A stretch of DNA of 64,000 bases from Mycobacterium sp. SMC-2 (GCF_025263485.1 NZ_CP079863.1:2852001-2916000); one strand, 5' to 3'; counted from the stretch's first letter, positions 20,831 to 32,667 are shown. Program-made: numbers and translations. Notes: generated from the sequence alone by a model not told the origin.

Positions 20831-21480
20831 CCGACGCCGCGGACCGTTTCGATGGTGTTGGTACCGAAGGGAACGTCGATCTTGCGGCGCAGATATCCCA
20901 CGTAGACCTCGACCACGTTGTCGGGGCCGCGATAGTGCGCATCCCAGACGTTGCGCAGGATTTCGGCCTTGGTCACGACCACGTCCTTGTTGCGCATCAG
21001 AAACTCGAGCACTCCAAACTCGCGTGGCGTCAAGGTGATTGGCGTCGAATCACGGCTAACGGAGTGCCGCGCCGGGTCCAGCAGCAGTGATCCGGCGGTC
21101 AGCACCGCCGGCCGCGCCGGCACGCCGCGGCGCACCAGCGCACGCAGCCGCGCCACCAGCACCCGGAACGAAAACGGTTTGGTCAGGTAATCGTCGGCGC
21201 CGAGGTCGAACGCGTCGGTCTCGTCGTACTCACCGTCCTTGGCGGTCAGCATGAGGACCGGTGTCCACACGTTGCGCGCCCGCATCCGGCGCAGCACCTC
21301 GTATCCGCTGTGGCCGGGCAGCATGATGTCGAGGATCACCGCGTCGAAGCTGTTCTCGAGCGCCTGCTGTAGGCCGTCGACACCCGTGCCGACCGCAACG
21401 ACGACGAATCCCTCGGCCTTCAGCCCCCTGGCCAGGGTCGCCGAAAGCCGCGCTTCGTCCTCGACGAGCAGGACTCTCAT
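20812..21480 (-). CDS. OmpR-family response regulator
   Basis: A 222-residue response regulator. The receiver domain has the acidic pair Glu7/Asp8, phospho-acceptor Asp51 (VILDIMLPG), Thr79 and Lys101 (YLTKPF). The C-terminal winged helix (residues about 130-222) has TPREFGVLEFLMRNKD, the recognition helix region NVVEVYVGYLRRKID and the final VRGVGYRLL. The ATG at 21480 gives the standard MRVLLVEDE start; the frame remains open upstream to 21684 but that part is unlike any receiver. It is tail-to-tail with the kinase gene, so its mRNA is antisense to the kinase 3' end if it reads through. Its regulon is unknown. Confidence 0.92.
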   Translation of the reverse strand: MRVLLVEDEARLSATLARGLKAEGFVVVAVGTGVDGLQQALENSFDAVILDIMLPGHSGYEVLRRMRARNVWTPVLMLTAKDGEYDETDAFDLGADDYLTKPFSFRVLVARLRALVRRGVPARPAVLTAGSLLLDPARHSVSRDSTPITLTPREFGVLEFLMRNKDVVVTKAEILRNVWDAHYRGPDNVVEVYVGYLRRKIDVPFGTNTIETVRGVGYRLLC

Positions 21481-21882
21481 GCCGTCGGGCTTACTGGCCG
21501 GCCGGGCCGCGGTCGGCGCGGCGGTCTTCCGGTGTCGTCGTTCATGTATTTCCAGGGTAGCCGCGCTGAGGAAACGCTGACTGCGTCCATGATATGTCCA
21601 GACTGTGAATCGCGCTCGCGCGGTGGACCTTCCACACTGTATCCAAACCTGCGCTCGTACAAGGTATCTCGTAACTCTGACCATGTCAGCCCGGTCCGCG
21701 CCGGCGCGGGCTTACGTACGAAGTCGCTTCGCATTCAGTAAATTACCGCGCTGCCGCGGTGTCATGGCGCCCGACGAACGTCGCCCGTCCCCCCGGGTAG
21801 CCGGCGATCGAGTGTGCGCTGACGGCTTCGCGTGTGCGCCCAGGGCGGCGATACGCCGGCGACGCCCGCCCCGGCCGCACAC
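21481..21882. other. Gene-free 402-base region upstream of the response regulator
   Basis: No convincing gene was found. It is more A/T-rich than its surroundings between about 21540 and 21745. For the leftward response regulator there are two -10-like hexamers: TACAGT (complement of 21636-21641) and TACCCT (complement of 21554-21559). An inverted repeat ACCGCG-CTGC-CGCGGT at 21745-21760, followed on the minus strand by an A/T-rich stretch, could end transcripts of the GNAT operon. Confidence 0.5.
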
Positions 21883-22422
21883 TCAGCGCAGGATCCTGGC
21901 GTAGAGCAGACTGTCCTGCGGCTCGATCCCCAGGTTGGGGTAGGCGGCGTGGCGGGCCAGTCGCCCCTCCAACACGAAGCCGGCGCGCTCGAGCAACCGC
22001 GCCGAGCGGTCGTTCTCGACATTGCACGTGGCCCACACCCGATACACCGCCCGGTCGGTGTCGAGGGCGGCCAGCAGCATGTCGAGCACCTCGGCCATCA
22101 AACCCTTGCCCCACCACCGCCGACCCAGGCAGTAACCGATCTCGACCGAGTGCGGCTGGGTGCGCCGGCAGCTGGTCAGCCCGACCACCTCACCGCTGTG
22201 CCGCAACTCGATCACCCAGGTCCGCTCGTCGGGGCTGACGTTGAGCTTTTCGGTGATCACCCGACGCGTCGCCGCCACGTCGGGGTGCGGCGTCCACATC
22301 AGATACTTGGTGACCTCCGGATCGCGGGCGACCCGCTGGAAGAGCGCGCCGGCGTCGTCGAGCACGGGCCGCCGCAGCACGACACGCGGCCCGGTGATGC
22401 GCTCGGGTGGGTAGTCGGCCAC
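21883..22422 (-). CDS. GNAT-family N-acetyltransferase (RimJ/RimL-like)
   Basis: A 179-residue acetyltransferase of the RimJ/RimL branch, which acetylates N-terminal amino groups or small amines using acetyl-CoA. Visible are the N-terminal TGPRVVLRRPVLDDA strand-helix, the central EIGYCLGRRWWGKGLMAEVL with the acetyl-CoA pyrophosphate loop, and the late VENDRSARLLERAGFVLEG motif. The GTG start at 22422 is one base after the stop of the upstream serine hydrolase gene, so it is the last gene of a three-gene operon. The substrate is not predictable. Confidence 0.86.
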   Translation of the reverse strand: MADYPPERITGPRVVLRRPVLDDAGALFQRVARDPEVTKYLMWTPHPDVAATRRVITEKLNVSPDERTWVIELRHSGEVVGLTSCRRTQPHSVEIGYCLGRRWWGKGLMAEVLDMLLAALDTDRAVYRVWATCNVENDRSARLLERAGFVLEGRLARHAAYPNLGIEPQDSLLYARILR

Positions 22423-22423
22423 G

Positions 22424-23629
22424 TCAGAGGCCGAGCGCTTGATAGGTGCGGCGGACGAATTTCGGTTGGGCCGATCGGAGTTTCGCCAGCGACGTGTTGC
22501 CGGCTATCGCCGCTGCCGCGTCCACGGACATATCGGGCAGGTTCTGGACCAGGTACAGCAGCACCAGATCCGTGGTCGGGTCGGCCTGCCACCACGTCCC
22601 GTAGGCGCCGGGCCAGCTGAACGTCCCGAGACCGCCCGGCCCAAACAGCGGCGCGCTCTTGGCCGGATCGGTCACCACCGACAGGTTGAGGCCGAAGCCG
22701 CGACCGACCCAATACGGCGCCCCCAGAAAGTCGTGACGCTTCTGTTCGTCGGTCAGCCGGTCGGTGCGCATCAGGCGTGCGGACTCGGGCGACAGCACCC
22801 GCACGCCGTCGATGGTTCCGTCATTCAGCAGCATCCGCACGAACCGCAGGTAGTCGTCGGCCGTCGACCACAGGCCGCCGCCCGCGTTGCAGAACGAGGG
22901 CGGCTTGATGTGCGGCGGCCCCATCGCGTCGTGGTGCAGTTGGCCCCGCTCGTCGAGCCGGTACATGGTGGCGGCGCGGCCGCGCGCCTCGGGGGACACG
23001 AAGAACCCGGTGTCGGGCATGCCGACCGGGCCCAACACCCGCTCGTCGAGAACCTGGTGAAACGGCTTGTCCTCGATGCGTGACGCGATGACGCCCAGCA
23101 GGTCGATGGAATGGCTGTAGGTGAGCCGGTCACCCGGCTGATGCACCAGCGGCAGCTTCGCCAGCTCGGCCAGCCAGGCGTCGGGGCCTTGATTGAAGGG
23201 CAGCCGCACGTAGGCCTTGGCGATCGGCCCGGACACCGAGAAGCCGTAGGCCAGGCCGCTGGTGTGGGTGAGCAGGTCCTCGATCAGGATGGCCCGCTGC
23301 GCCGGATGCGTGTGGTCCAGCGGGCCGCGCGGGTCGTCGAGCACCCGCACGTCGGCCAACTCCGGCGCCCAGTGCACCACCGGGTCTTTGAGCGTCAGCT
23401 TGCCCTCGTCCACGAGGGTCATCACGGCCGCGACGGTGACCGGCTTGGTCATCGACGCGATCCGGAACAGCGTGTCGCGCTGCATCGGCAGGCCCGCGTC
23501 CGCGTCGCGGTAACCGATTTCGTTGACCTGCAACACTTGTCCGCGCTGCCAGACCATCGTCACCGCACCGGCGAGCAGGCCCGCGTCGCACACTTCGCGG
23601 ATGGAGGCCGCATTGGCGTCGAGGTTCAC
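22424..23629 (-). CDS. Serine beta-lactamase-like hydrolase (class C/esterase family)
   Basis: A 401-residue member of the beta-lactamase/esterase/PBP4-like family. The catalytic SxxK is SMTK near residue 60 (IASMTKPVT), the YxN-type motif appears as YSHS (YSHSIDLLG), and a late GGLGTFSWPGAYG segment replaces the KTG box, as in family VIII esterases. There is no signal peptide, so it is probably a cytoplasmic esterase rather than a drug-hydrolysing enzyme; similar genes are numerous in mycobacteria. It starts at a GTG 4 bases after the STAS gene and ends one base before the GNAT gene. Confidence 0.83.
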   Translation of the reverse strand: MNLDANAASIREVCDAGLLAGAVTMVWQRGQVLQVNEIGYRDADAGLPMQRDTLFRIASMTKPVTVAAVMTLVDEGKLTLKDPVVHWAPELADVRVLDDPRGPLDHTHPAQRAILIEDLLTHTSGLAYGFSVSGPIAKAYVRLPFNQGPDAWLAELAKLPLVHQPGDRLTYSHSIDLLGVIASRIEDKPFHQVLDERVLGPVGMPDTGFFVSPEARGRAATMYRLDERGQLHHDAMGPPHIKPPSFCNAGGGLWSTADDYLRFVRMLLNDGTIDGVRVLSPESARLMRTDRLTDEQKRHDFLGAPYWVGRGFGLNLSVVTDPAKSAPLFGPGGLGTFSWPGAYGTWWQADPTTDLVLLYLVQNLPDMSVDAAAAIAGNTSLAKLRSAQPKFVRRTYQALGL

Positions 23630-23633
23630 CCGA

Positions 23634-24002
23634 TCAGGTTAGCGGCGGGCCCGGGGGCGCCCCGGCCAAGGCTTCGTCCACCGTGGGGTAGAGGTCGATG
23701 AACTCGTCGAGGCCCACGATGCGCAGCGACCGGCCGGTGCCCGAGCCGTCGGCCGCCACCCGCAGTGAGGTCGGGCTGTTCTCGGTCAGGCGATGCACCT
23801 CGACCAGCACGGTGATGCCGGCCGAGGACAAGAAGTCGACCTCGGTGAGGTCGATGACCAGCACCGCAGGCGTGCCGGCCAGGGCGATGTCGATGTGCGT
23901 CGCGAGCGAGGGCGCGGTGATGATGTCCACCGCACCACTGACCTGCAACACCACCGCGCCATCGGCATCGCGGCGGGTTACGGAGAACTCCTCGCTCCTC
24001 AC
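23634..24002 (-). CDS. STAS-domain anti-sigma factor antagonist
   Basis: A 122-residue single STAS domain protein like SpoIIAA/RsbV and the mycobacterial RsfA/RsfB, which free sigma factors by binding anti-sigma kinases. The phosphorylatable serine motif DFLSSAGITVL is present near residue 60. The N-terminal strand VVLQVSGAVDIITAPSL is typical. The GTG at 24002 is preferred over the GTG at 24005 because a TACGTT hexamer ends exactly 6 bases before it, giving a leaderless mRNA. It heads an operon with the serine hydrolase and GNAT genes. Its partner anti-sigma factor is not in the window. Confidence 0.85.
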   Translation of the reverse strand: MRSEEFSVTRRDADGAVVLQVSGAVDIITAPSLATHIDIALAGTPAVLVIDLTEVDFLSSAGITVLVEVHRLTENSPTSLRVAADGSGTGRSLRIVGLDEFIDLYPTVDEALAGAPPGPPLT

Positions 24003-24008
24003 CACCCG

Positions 24009-24014
24009 AACGTA
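24009..24014 (-). promoter_or_regulatory. -10 hexamer of the STAS-hydrolase-GNAT operon
   Basis: The complement reads TACGTT, 6 bases before the GTG at 24002, matching the spacing of the other leaderless candidates. Confidence 0.5.
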
Positions 24015-24169
24015 CTGTCTCCTCCGCGGCGGCCGATGACCCGGGGCGTCGCGGGCCCCACGCCAAGAGGGGACATCGGTATCGAGGCCAAAGTTTCACG
24101 ACGGTTTCGGTTGAGCAAAGGAACTGCAGCGTACCCGCGATGCGAGGGCCGATATCGCCTGTTCGACCT

Positions 24170-24175
24170 TAGTGT
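24170..24175 (+). promoter_or_regulatory. -10 hexamer for the CBM2 protein
   Basis: TAGTGT ends 8 bases before the ATG at 24184, so a leaderless transcript is likely. Confidence 0.5.
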
Positions 24176-24183
24176 TGGCTGTT

Positions 24184-24612
24184 ATGGCCGGACTGGACAA
24201 TTCCGTGAAGCGCTGGCGCACAGCGCTTCACGTAACCGTGTCGGCATTCATAGTTGCCATCCTCGGACTCGCCGTCACCCCCGTGGCTCATGCGGCCGCG
24301 GCCGCGGCGACGTTGTCGGTGGAACATACATGGCAGACCGGTTTCATCGCCCGCTTCACCGTCACCAACTTGAGCATGGCGCCGCTAAGCGATTGGAAGC
24401 TTGAATTCGATATGCCGGCCGGACAATCCGTCTCGCACGCGTGGAACAGCACCGTTACCCAATCCGGCACGCACTATGTGCTCACCCCCGCGAATTGGAA
24501 TCGCGTTATCGCACCCGGCGGTTCGGCCACCGGTGGTTTCAGAGGCGTGTTGAGCGGTACCTACTCGCCGCCTGCGAATTGCGTGCTCAACGGGCAATAT
24601 CCCTGCACCTAG
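24184..24612 (+). CDS. Secreted CBM2-like carbohydrate-binding protein (Rv1987-like)
   Basis: A 142-residue secreted protein with a signal peptide (hydrophobic VSAFIVAILGLAV, cleavage after VAHA) followed by one family 2 carbohydrate-binding module: TWQTGFIARFTVTNLS, LSDWKLEFDMPAG, the WNS and NWNRVIAPGGSATGGFRG segments and a cysteine pair near the end (CVLNGQYPC). CBM2 modules bind cellulose or chitin; conserved tryptophans are present. No catalytic domain is attached. It closely resembles M. tuberculosis Rv1987, annotated as a possible chitinase but apparently only a binding domain, and has the same length. A TTG at 24172 is a weaker start. Confidence 0.88.
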   Translation: MAGLDNSVKRWRTALHVTVSAFIVAILGLAVTPVAHAAAAAATLSVEHTWQTGFIARFTVTNLSMAPLSDWKLEFDMPAGQSVSHAWNSTVTQSGTHYVLTPANWNRVIAPGGSATGGFRGVLSGTYSPPANCVLNGQYPCT

Positions 24613-24717
24613 CGGCGTCGGCGCACGCCTACCCCCCGGGGGAGACGCGTGGGGCGGGTGGGACGCAGCGACGACGGCGCGCTCGTGCCTGGCGCCGCCG
24701 CTCTGTCGGAGAAGTGC

Positions 24718-24723
24718 TACGCT
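24718..24723 (+). promoter_or_regulatory. Probable -10 hexamer of the pyr operon
   Basis: TACGCT preceded by TGC looks like an extended -10. It predicts a start near 24731 and a leader of about 56 bases that contains the PyrR-binding hairpin. Confidence 0.5.
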
Positions 24724-24739
24724 GCCGGGCAGTCGACAT

Positions 24740-24776
24740 CCTTTAACGATCCGTCCAGAGAGGCGGAGAAGGAGGT
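24740..24776 (+). promoter_or_regulatory. PyrR-binding RNA hairpin overlapping the ribosome binding site
   Basis: The upper stem CCG (24751-24753)/CGG (24764-24766) closes a loop TCCAGAGAGG that matches the conserved PyrR-binding loop known from Bacillus. The lower stem pairs CCTT (24740-24743) with AAGG (24769-24772), which is the first part of the AAGGAGG ribosome binding site (24769-24775). PyrR bound with UMP would stabilise the fold and block translation. Translational repression by PyrR is established for M. smegmatis; no terminator hairpin is seen here. Confidence 0.88.
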
Positions 24777-24786
24777 CAAGTCTGGT

Positions 24787-25344
24787 ATGTGCGCCGCGAG
24801 TGACACCGGCCGCGAATTGATGTCGGCGGCCGACGTGGGCCGCACCATTTCCCGCATCGCCCATCAGATCATCGAAAAGACCGCGCTCGACGGTCCCGAC
24901 GCGCCGCGGGTGGTGCTGCTGGGCATCCCCACGCGGGGCGTGATCTTGGCCGAGCGGCTGGCCACCAACATCGCCGAATACAGCGGGGTGGAAGTCGGGC
25001 GCGGCGCCCTCGATATCACCCTGTACCGGGACGATCTGATGCAGAAGCCGCCGCGGCCGCTGGAGGCCACCTCGATCCCGGCGGGCGGCATCGATGACGC
25101 GCTGGTGATCCTCATCGACGACGTCCTGTACTCCGGGCGCTCGGTGCGCTCGGCGCTGGACGCGCTGCGCGACGTGGGCCGTCCGCGGGCGGTGCAGCTC
25201 GCGGTGCTGGTCGACCGCGGCCACCGCGAGCTGCCGCTGCGCGCCGACTACGTCGGCAAGAACGTCCCGACGTCCCGCAGCGAGAGCGTGCACGTGCTGC
25301 TGAGCGAGCAGGACGGGCGCGACGGGGTGGTGATCTCGCGATGA
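24787..25344 (+). CDS. pyrR: Bifunctional pyr operon regulator/uracil phosphoribosyltransferase PyrR
   Basis: A 185-residue PRTase-fold protein that binds pyr mRNA in response to UMP and can make UMP from uracil and PRPP. The PRPP loop [18 protein letters not shown], the early [18 protein letters not shown] helix and the flexible loop [11 protein letters not shown] are typical; the orthologue is Rv1379. The ATG at 24787 lies 11 bases after AAGGAGG, inside the regulated leader. It overlaps pyrB by four bases, so repression of its translation can extend to the operon by coupling. Confidence 0.96.
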   Translation: MCAASDTGRELMSAADVGRTISRIAHQIIEKTALDGPDAPRVVLLGIPTRGVILAERLATNIAEYSGVEVGRGALDITLYRDDLMQKPPRPLEATSIPAGGIDDALVILIDDVLYSGRSVRSALDALRDVGRPRAVQLAVLVDRGHRELPLRADYVGKNVPTSRSESVHVLLSEQDGRDGVVISR

Positions 25345-26300
25345 CGCGTCACCTGCTGGCCGCCGGCGACCTGAGCCGCGACGAGGCCACCGCCATCCTC
25401 GACGACGCGGACCGGTTCGCCCAGGCGTTGGTGGGCCGCGAGATCAAGAAACTGCCGACGCTGCGCGGCCGCACCGTGATCACGATGTTCTACGAGAACT
25501 CCACCCGCACCCGGGTCTCGTTCGAGGTGGCCGGCAAGTGGATGAGCGCCGACGTGGTCAACGTGAGCGCGGCCGGGTCGTCGGTGGGCAAGGGCGAGTC
25601 GCTACGCGACACCGCGTTGACCCTGCGGGCCGCCGGCGCCGACGCGCTGATCATCCGGCATCCGGCGTCCGGCGCGGCCCACCTGCTCGCCGACTGGACG
25701 TGCGCCGACAACGACGCCGGCCCCTCGGTGATCAACGCCGGGGACGGCACCCATGAGCACCCGACGCAGGCGCTCCTCGACGCGCTGACCATCCGCCAGC
25801 GCCTCGGCGGCATCGAGGGCCGGCGCATCGTGATCGTCGGCGACATCCTGCACAGCCGGGTCGCCCGCTCCAACGTCATGCTGCTGAACACCCTGGGCGC
25901 CGAGGTGGTGCTGGTGGCGCCGCCGACGCTGTTGCCGGTAGGCGTCGACGGGTGGCCGGTCACCGTCGCAGGCGACTTCGACGCCGAGCTGCCCGGCGCC
26001 GACGCGGTGCTGATGCTGCGCGTGCAGGCCGAGCGGATGAACGGCGGCTTCTTCCCGTCCGTGCGCGAATACTCCTCCCGCTACGGGCTTTCCGATCGCC
26101 GCCAGGCCATGCTGCCCGGCCACGCCGTGGTGCTGCACCCGGGTCCGATGCTGCGCGGCATGGAGATCGCATCCTCGGTGGCCGACTCGTCGCAATCGGC
26201 TGTGCTGCAACAGGTCTCCAACGGTGTACACGTGCGGATGGCGGTGCTGTTTCATGTGCTCGTCGGCGCCGAGTCGGCCGGAAGTGAGGGGGCGGCGTGA
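25341..26300 (+). CDS. pyrB: Aspartate carbamoyltransferase catalytic subunit
   Basis: A 319-residue enzyme that condenses carbamoyl phosphate with aspartate, the first committed step of pyrimidine synthesis. The carbamoyl phosphate loop is [13 protein letters not shown], the second-domain motifs include [16 protein letters not shown] and [11 protein letters not shown], and the C-terminal HPGPMLRG motif is present. No regulatory pyrI-like gene follows. It is coupled to pyrR and pyrC by ATGA and GTGA overlaps (Rv1380 orthologue). Confidence 0.97.
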   Translation: MTRHLLAAGDLSRDEATAILDDADRFAQALVGREIKKLPTLRGRTVITMFYENSTRTRVSFEVAGKWMSADVVNVSAAGSSVGKGESLRDTALTLRAAGADALIIRHPASGAAHLLADWTCADNDAGPSVINAGDGTHEHPTQALLDALTIRQRLGGIEGRRIVIVGDILHSRVARSNVMLLNTLGAEVVLVAPPTLLPVGVDGWPVTVAGDFDAELPGADAVLMLRVQAERMNGGFFPSVREYSSRYGLSDRRQAMLPGHAVVLHPGPMLRGMEIASSVADSSQSAVLQQVSNGVHVRMAVLFHVLVGAESAGSEGAA

Positions 26301-27589
26301 GCGTGCTGATCCGCGGGGTCCGGTTGTACGGCGACGGCGACCGGGTCGACGTGCTGGTCGATGACGGCCAGATCGCCGAAATCGGGGCGGGACTGGCCGT
26401 CCCCGACACCGCCGACGTCATCGACGCCACGGATCAGGTGCTGCTGCCCGGATTCGTCGACCTGCACACCCACCTGCGCGAGCCGGGCCGCGAATACGCC
26501 GAGGACATCGAAACCGGCTCGGCCGCAGCGGCCTTGGGTGGGTACACCGCGGTGTTCGCGATGGCCAACACCAATCCCGTCGCCGACAGCCCGGTGGTCA
26601 CCGACCACGTCTGGCACCGCGGCCAGCAGGTCGGCCTGGTCGACGTGCACCCCGTCGGCGCCGTCACCGTCGGGCTGGCCGGCACCGAGCTCACCGAAAT
26701 GGGCATGATGGCCGACGGGGCCGCGCAGGTCCGGATGTTCTCCGACGACGGCGTCTGCGTGCACGACCCGCTGGTGATGCGCCGCGCGCTCGAGTACGCC
26801 ACCGGCCTGGGCGTGCTCATCGCCCAGCACGCCGAGGAACCCCGGTTGACCGTCGGCGCCGTCGCCCACGAGGGACCCACCGCGGCCCGGCTGGGACTGT
26901 CGGGCTGGCCGCGGGCCGCCGAGGAATCGATCGTCGCCCGCGACGCGCTGCTGGCGCGCGACGCCGGCGCCCGCGTGCACATCTGCCACGCTTCCACCGC
27001 GGGTACCGTCGAGATCCTGAAATGGGCCAAGGACCAAGGGATCTCGATCACCGCCGAGGTCACCCCGCATCACCTGTTGCTCGACGACAGCAGGCTGGCC
27101 AGCTACGACGGGGTGAATCGGGTCAATCCGCCGCTGCGCGAAGCCGCCGACGCGGCGGCGTTGCGTCAGGCCCTGGCCGATGGGGTAATCGACTGTGTGG
27201 CCACCGACCATGCCCCGCACGCCGAGCACGAGAAGTGCGTGGAATTCGCCTCGGCGCGTCCCGGCATGCTGGGGCTGCAGACCGCGCTGTCGGTCGTCGT
27301 GCAGACGATGGTGACGCCCGGGCTGTTGACATGGCGCGATGTCGCGCGGGTGATGAGCGAGAACCCAGCGCGCATCGTCGGGCTACCCGATCACGGCCGC
27401 CCGCTGGAGGTGGGGGAGCCGGCCAACCTCACGGTGGTGGACCCCGACGCCACCTGGACCGTCGCCGGCTCCGATCTGGCCAGCCGGTCTGCCAACACGC
27501 CGTTCGAGTCGATGGCCCTGCCCGCCACCGTGACGGCGACCCTGCTGCGGGGCAAGGTCACCGCTCGAGACGGGAAGTGCCCGGTATGA
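26297..27589 (+). CDS. pyrC: Dihydroorotase (class I)
   Basis: A 430-residue amidohydrolase that cyclises carbamoyl aspartate to dihydroorotate. Metal ligands are visible as [10 protein letters not shown] (His-x-His), the histidines in AQHAEE and HICHAST, and the catalytic Asp in [20 protein letters not shown] follows the class I pattern in which an Asp takes the place of a carboxylated lysine in several bacterial enzymes. It starts at a GTG overlapping the pyrB stop and ends overlapping the next start codon. It corresponds to Rv1381. Confidence 0.96.
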   Translation: MSVLIRGVRLYGDGDRVDVLVDDGQIAEIGAGLAVPDTADVIDATDQVLLPGFVDLHTHLREPGREYAEDIETGSAAAALGGYTAVFAMANTNPVADSPVVTDHVWHRGQQVGLVDVHPVGAVTVGLAGTELTEMGMMADGAAQVRMFSDDGVCVHDPLVMRRALEYATGLGVLIAQHAEEPRLTVGAVAHEGPTAARLGLSGWPRAAEESIVARDALLARDAGARVHICHASTAGTVEILKWAKDQGISITAEVTPHHLLLDDSRLASYDGVNRVNPPLREAADAAALRQALADGVIDCVATDHAPHAEHEKCVEFASARPGMLGLQTALSVVVQTMVTPGLLTWRDVARVMSENPARIVGLPDHGRPLEVGEPANLTVVDPDATWTVAGSDLASRSANTPFESMALPATVTATLLRGKVTARDGKCPV

Positions 27590-28095
27590 ATTCAGGCACG
27601 CTGGTGGGGTCGCTGATTTTCGCGGCCGCGCTGGTGGTGGTGATCGCGGTGGTGATCCAGCTGATGATGCGCAGCTGGCGGCGTCGCTCGCAGCGGCAGG
27701 CGGAACTGATCGGCGGCCTGCCCGACGTGCCCGCCCAGGTGGGCGCGGCGCTCCTCACCAGCCGCGGCCACTATTGCGGCTCGATGATGGCGCCGGGCTG
27801 GAACGAGCGGATCGCCGCCGGCGATCTGGGTTTCCGCAGCAAAGCTGTGTTGACCCGCTATTCCGGCGGAATCATGGTGGAACGCCAACGGGCCCAACCC
27901 ATTTGGATTCCGCAGGACTCGATCACCGCTATTCGTATGGAGCGCGGCATGGGCGGCATGGTCGCGGCCAGGATCGGCATATTGGCAATTCGGTGGCGGC
28001 TGCCGTCAGGAGTCGAGATCGACAGCGGCTTTCGGGCAAACCACCGCGACGACTACGCCGCGTGGCTGGGGTCTGAGGAGGATCGGCGCTCGTGA
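27586..28095 (+). CDS. Membrane-anchored protein embedded in the pyr operon (Rv1382-like)
   Basis: A 169-residue protein with one N-terminal membrane helix (residues about 7-29), a basic stop-transfer (RSWRRRSQR) and a cytoplasmic domain of about 130 residues rich in beta strands ([21 protein letters not shown]), which looks like a bacterial PH-type fold. The same gene sits between pyrC and carA in M. tuberculosis (Rv1382). It overlaps both neighbours by four bases, so it is certainly cotranscribed. A role in pyrimidine synthesis has not been shown as far as I know. Confidence 0.83.
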   Translation: MNSGTLVGSLIFAAALVVVIAVVIQLMMRSWRRRSQRQAELIGGLPDVPAQVGAALLTSRGHYCGSMMAPGWNERIAAGDLGFRSKAVLTRYSGGIMVERQRAQPIWIPQDSITAIRMERGMGGMVAARIGILAIRWRLPSGVEIDSGFRANHRDDYAAWLGSEEDRRS

Positions 28096-29210
28096 GTAAA
28101 GCCCTGCTGGTGCTCGAGGACGGGCGCGTGTTCACCGGAACGCCGTTCGGCAAGGTGGGTCAAACGCTCGGCGAGGCCGTGTTTTCCACCGGCATGTCCG
28201 GCTACCAGGAGACGCTGACCGACCCCAGCTATCACCGGCAGATCGTGGTGGCCACCGCGCCGCAGATCGGAAATACCGGCTGGAACGACGAGGACGCCGA
28301 GAGCCGCGGCGACAAGATCTGGGTTGCCGGCTATGCGGTGCGCGACCCGTCGCCGCGCGCCTCCAGCTGGCGCGCCACCGGCACGTTGGAGGACGAGCTG
28401 GTCCGCCAGGGCATCGTCGCGATCGCCGGTATCGACACCCGCGCGGTGGTTCGGCACCTGCGCAGCCGCGGCTCGATGAAGGCCGGGGTGTTCTCCGGCG
28501 AGTCGCTGGCCGCGCCGGCCGAGCTGCTGGAGCGGGTGCGGGGCCAGCAGTCGATGCTGGGCGCCGACCTGGCCGGCGAGGTCAGCACCGAGCGCGTCTA
28601 CATAGTGGAACCGGAAGGGCCGCAACGGTTCACCGTGGCCGCCCTGGACCTGGGCATCAAGACCAACACCCCACGCAATTTCGCCCGGCGCGGCGTGCGC
28701 AGCCACGTGCTGCCGTCCTCGGCGACCTTCGAGCAGATCGCCGACATCAAGCCCGACGGAGTGTTCCTGTCCAACGGCCCCGGCGACCCCGCCACCGCCG
28801 ACCATGTCGTCACGGTCACCCGCGAGGTGCTGGGCGCCGGGATCCCGCTGTTCGGCATCTGTTTCGGCAACCAGATCCTCGGCCGGGCGCTGGGCCTGTC
28901 CACCTACAAGATGGTCTTCGGCCACCGCGGCATCAACATCCCGGTCATCGACCATGCGACCGGGCGGGTCGCGGTGACCGCGCAGAACCACGGCTTCGCG
29001 CTGGAGGGCGAGGCGGGCCAGTCGTTCGACACGCCGTTCGGCGCGGCGATCGTCAGCCACACCTGCGCCAACGACGGGGTGGTCGAGGGCGTCAAACTCG
29101 CTGACGGCCGGGCGTTCTCGGTGCAGTACCACCCGGAGGCCGCCGCCGGTCCACACGACGCGGAATACCTGTTCGACCAATTCATCGACCTGATGGCAGG
29201 TGAGCGCTGA
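28092..29210 (+). CDS. carA: Carbamoyl phosphate synthase small subunit
   Basis: A 372-residue glutamine amidotransferase subunit that delivers ammonia to CarB. The N-terminal CarA-specific domain starts [17 protein letters not shown]; the class I GATase domain has the nucleophile cysteine in [10 protein letters not shown] and the His/Glu pair in [14 protein letters not shown]. Most family members have a His after the nucleophile elbow Gly (GHQ), where here it is Asn. It starts at a GTG overlapping the previous gene and is separated from carB by 91 bases containing a long inverted repeat. Confidence 0.96.
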   Translation: MSKALLVLEDGRVFTGTPFGKVGQTLGEAVFSTGMSGYQETLTDPSYHRQIVVATAPQIGNTGWNDEDAESRGDKIWVAGYAVRDPSPRASSWRATGTLEDELVRQGIVAIAGIDTRAVVRHLRSRGSMKAGVFSGESLAAPAELLERVRGQQSMLGADLAGEVSTERVYIVEPEGPQRFTVAALDLGIKTNTPRNFARRGVRSHVLPSSATFEQIADIKPDGVFLSNGPGDPATADHVVTVTREVLGAGIPLFGICFGNQILGRALGLSTYKMVFGHRGINIPVIDHATGRVAVTAQNHGFALEGEAGQSFDTPFGAAIVSHTCANDGVVEGVKLADGRAFSVQYHPEAAAGPHDAEYLFDQFIDLMAGER

Positions 29211-29221
29211 TGTTTCTCCCC

Positions 29222-29281
29222 GCGAGCGACCGTGTTTGTACGGCGACACGCCGGAGACGGTGTGCAAACGCGGTCGCTCGC
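29222..29281. repeat. Inverted repeat, 24-base arms, inside the carA-carB junction
   Basis: The left arm 29222-29245 begins GCGAGCGACCGTGTTTG; the right arm 29258-29281 is its reverse complement with 4 mismatches, two of which are T/C changes that still allow G-U pairs in RNA. The loop is 12 bases. It lies between carA (stop 29210) and the carB start (29302), directly before the AGGGGGAGG ribosome binding site. Confidence 0.88.
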
Positions 29282-29301
29282 GCCACGGAAAGGGGGAGGT
29301 A

Positions 29302-32663
<3,362 letters not shown>

Positions 32664-32667
<4 letters not shown>

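Noticed and set aside
24100..24140. A SigF-type promoter (GGTTTCGG... spacing ...GTACCC) before the CBM2 gene
   Set aside because: The expected GGGTA at the right distance is not present; the TAGTGT hexamer explains the start better.
29200..29301. A carB start at 29200 overlapping carA
   Set aside because: It would translate the inverted repeat; the GTG at 29302 has a strong AGGGGGAGG and gives the conserved N-terminus. It is kept as a possibility in the findings.
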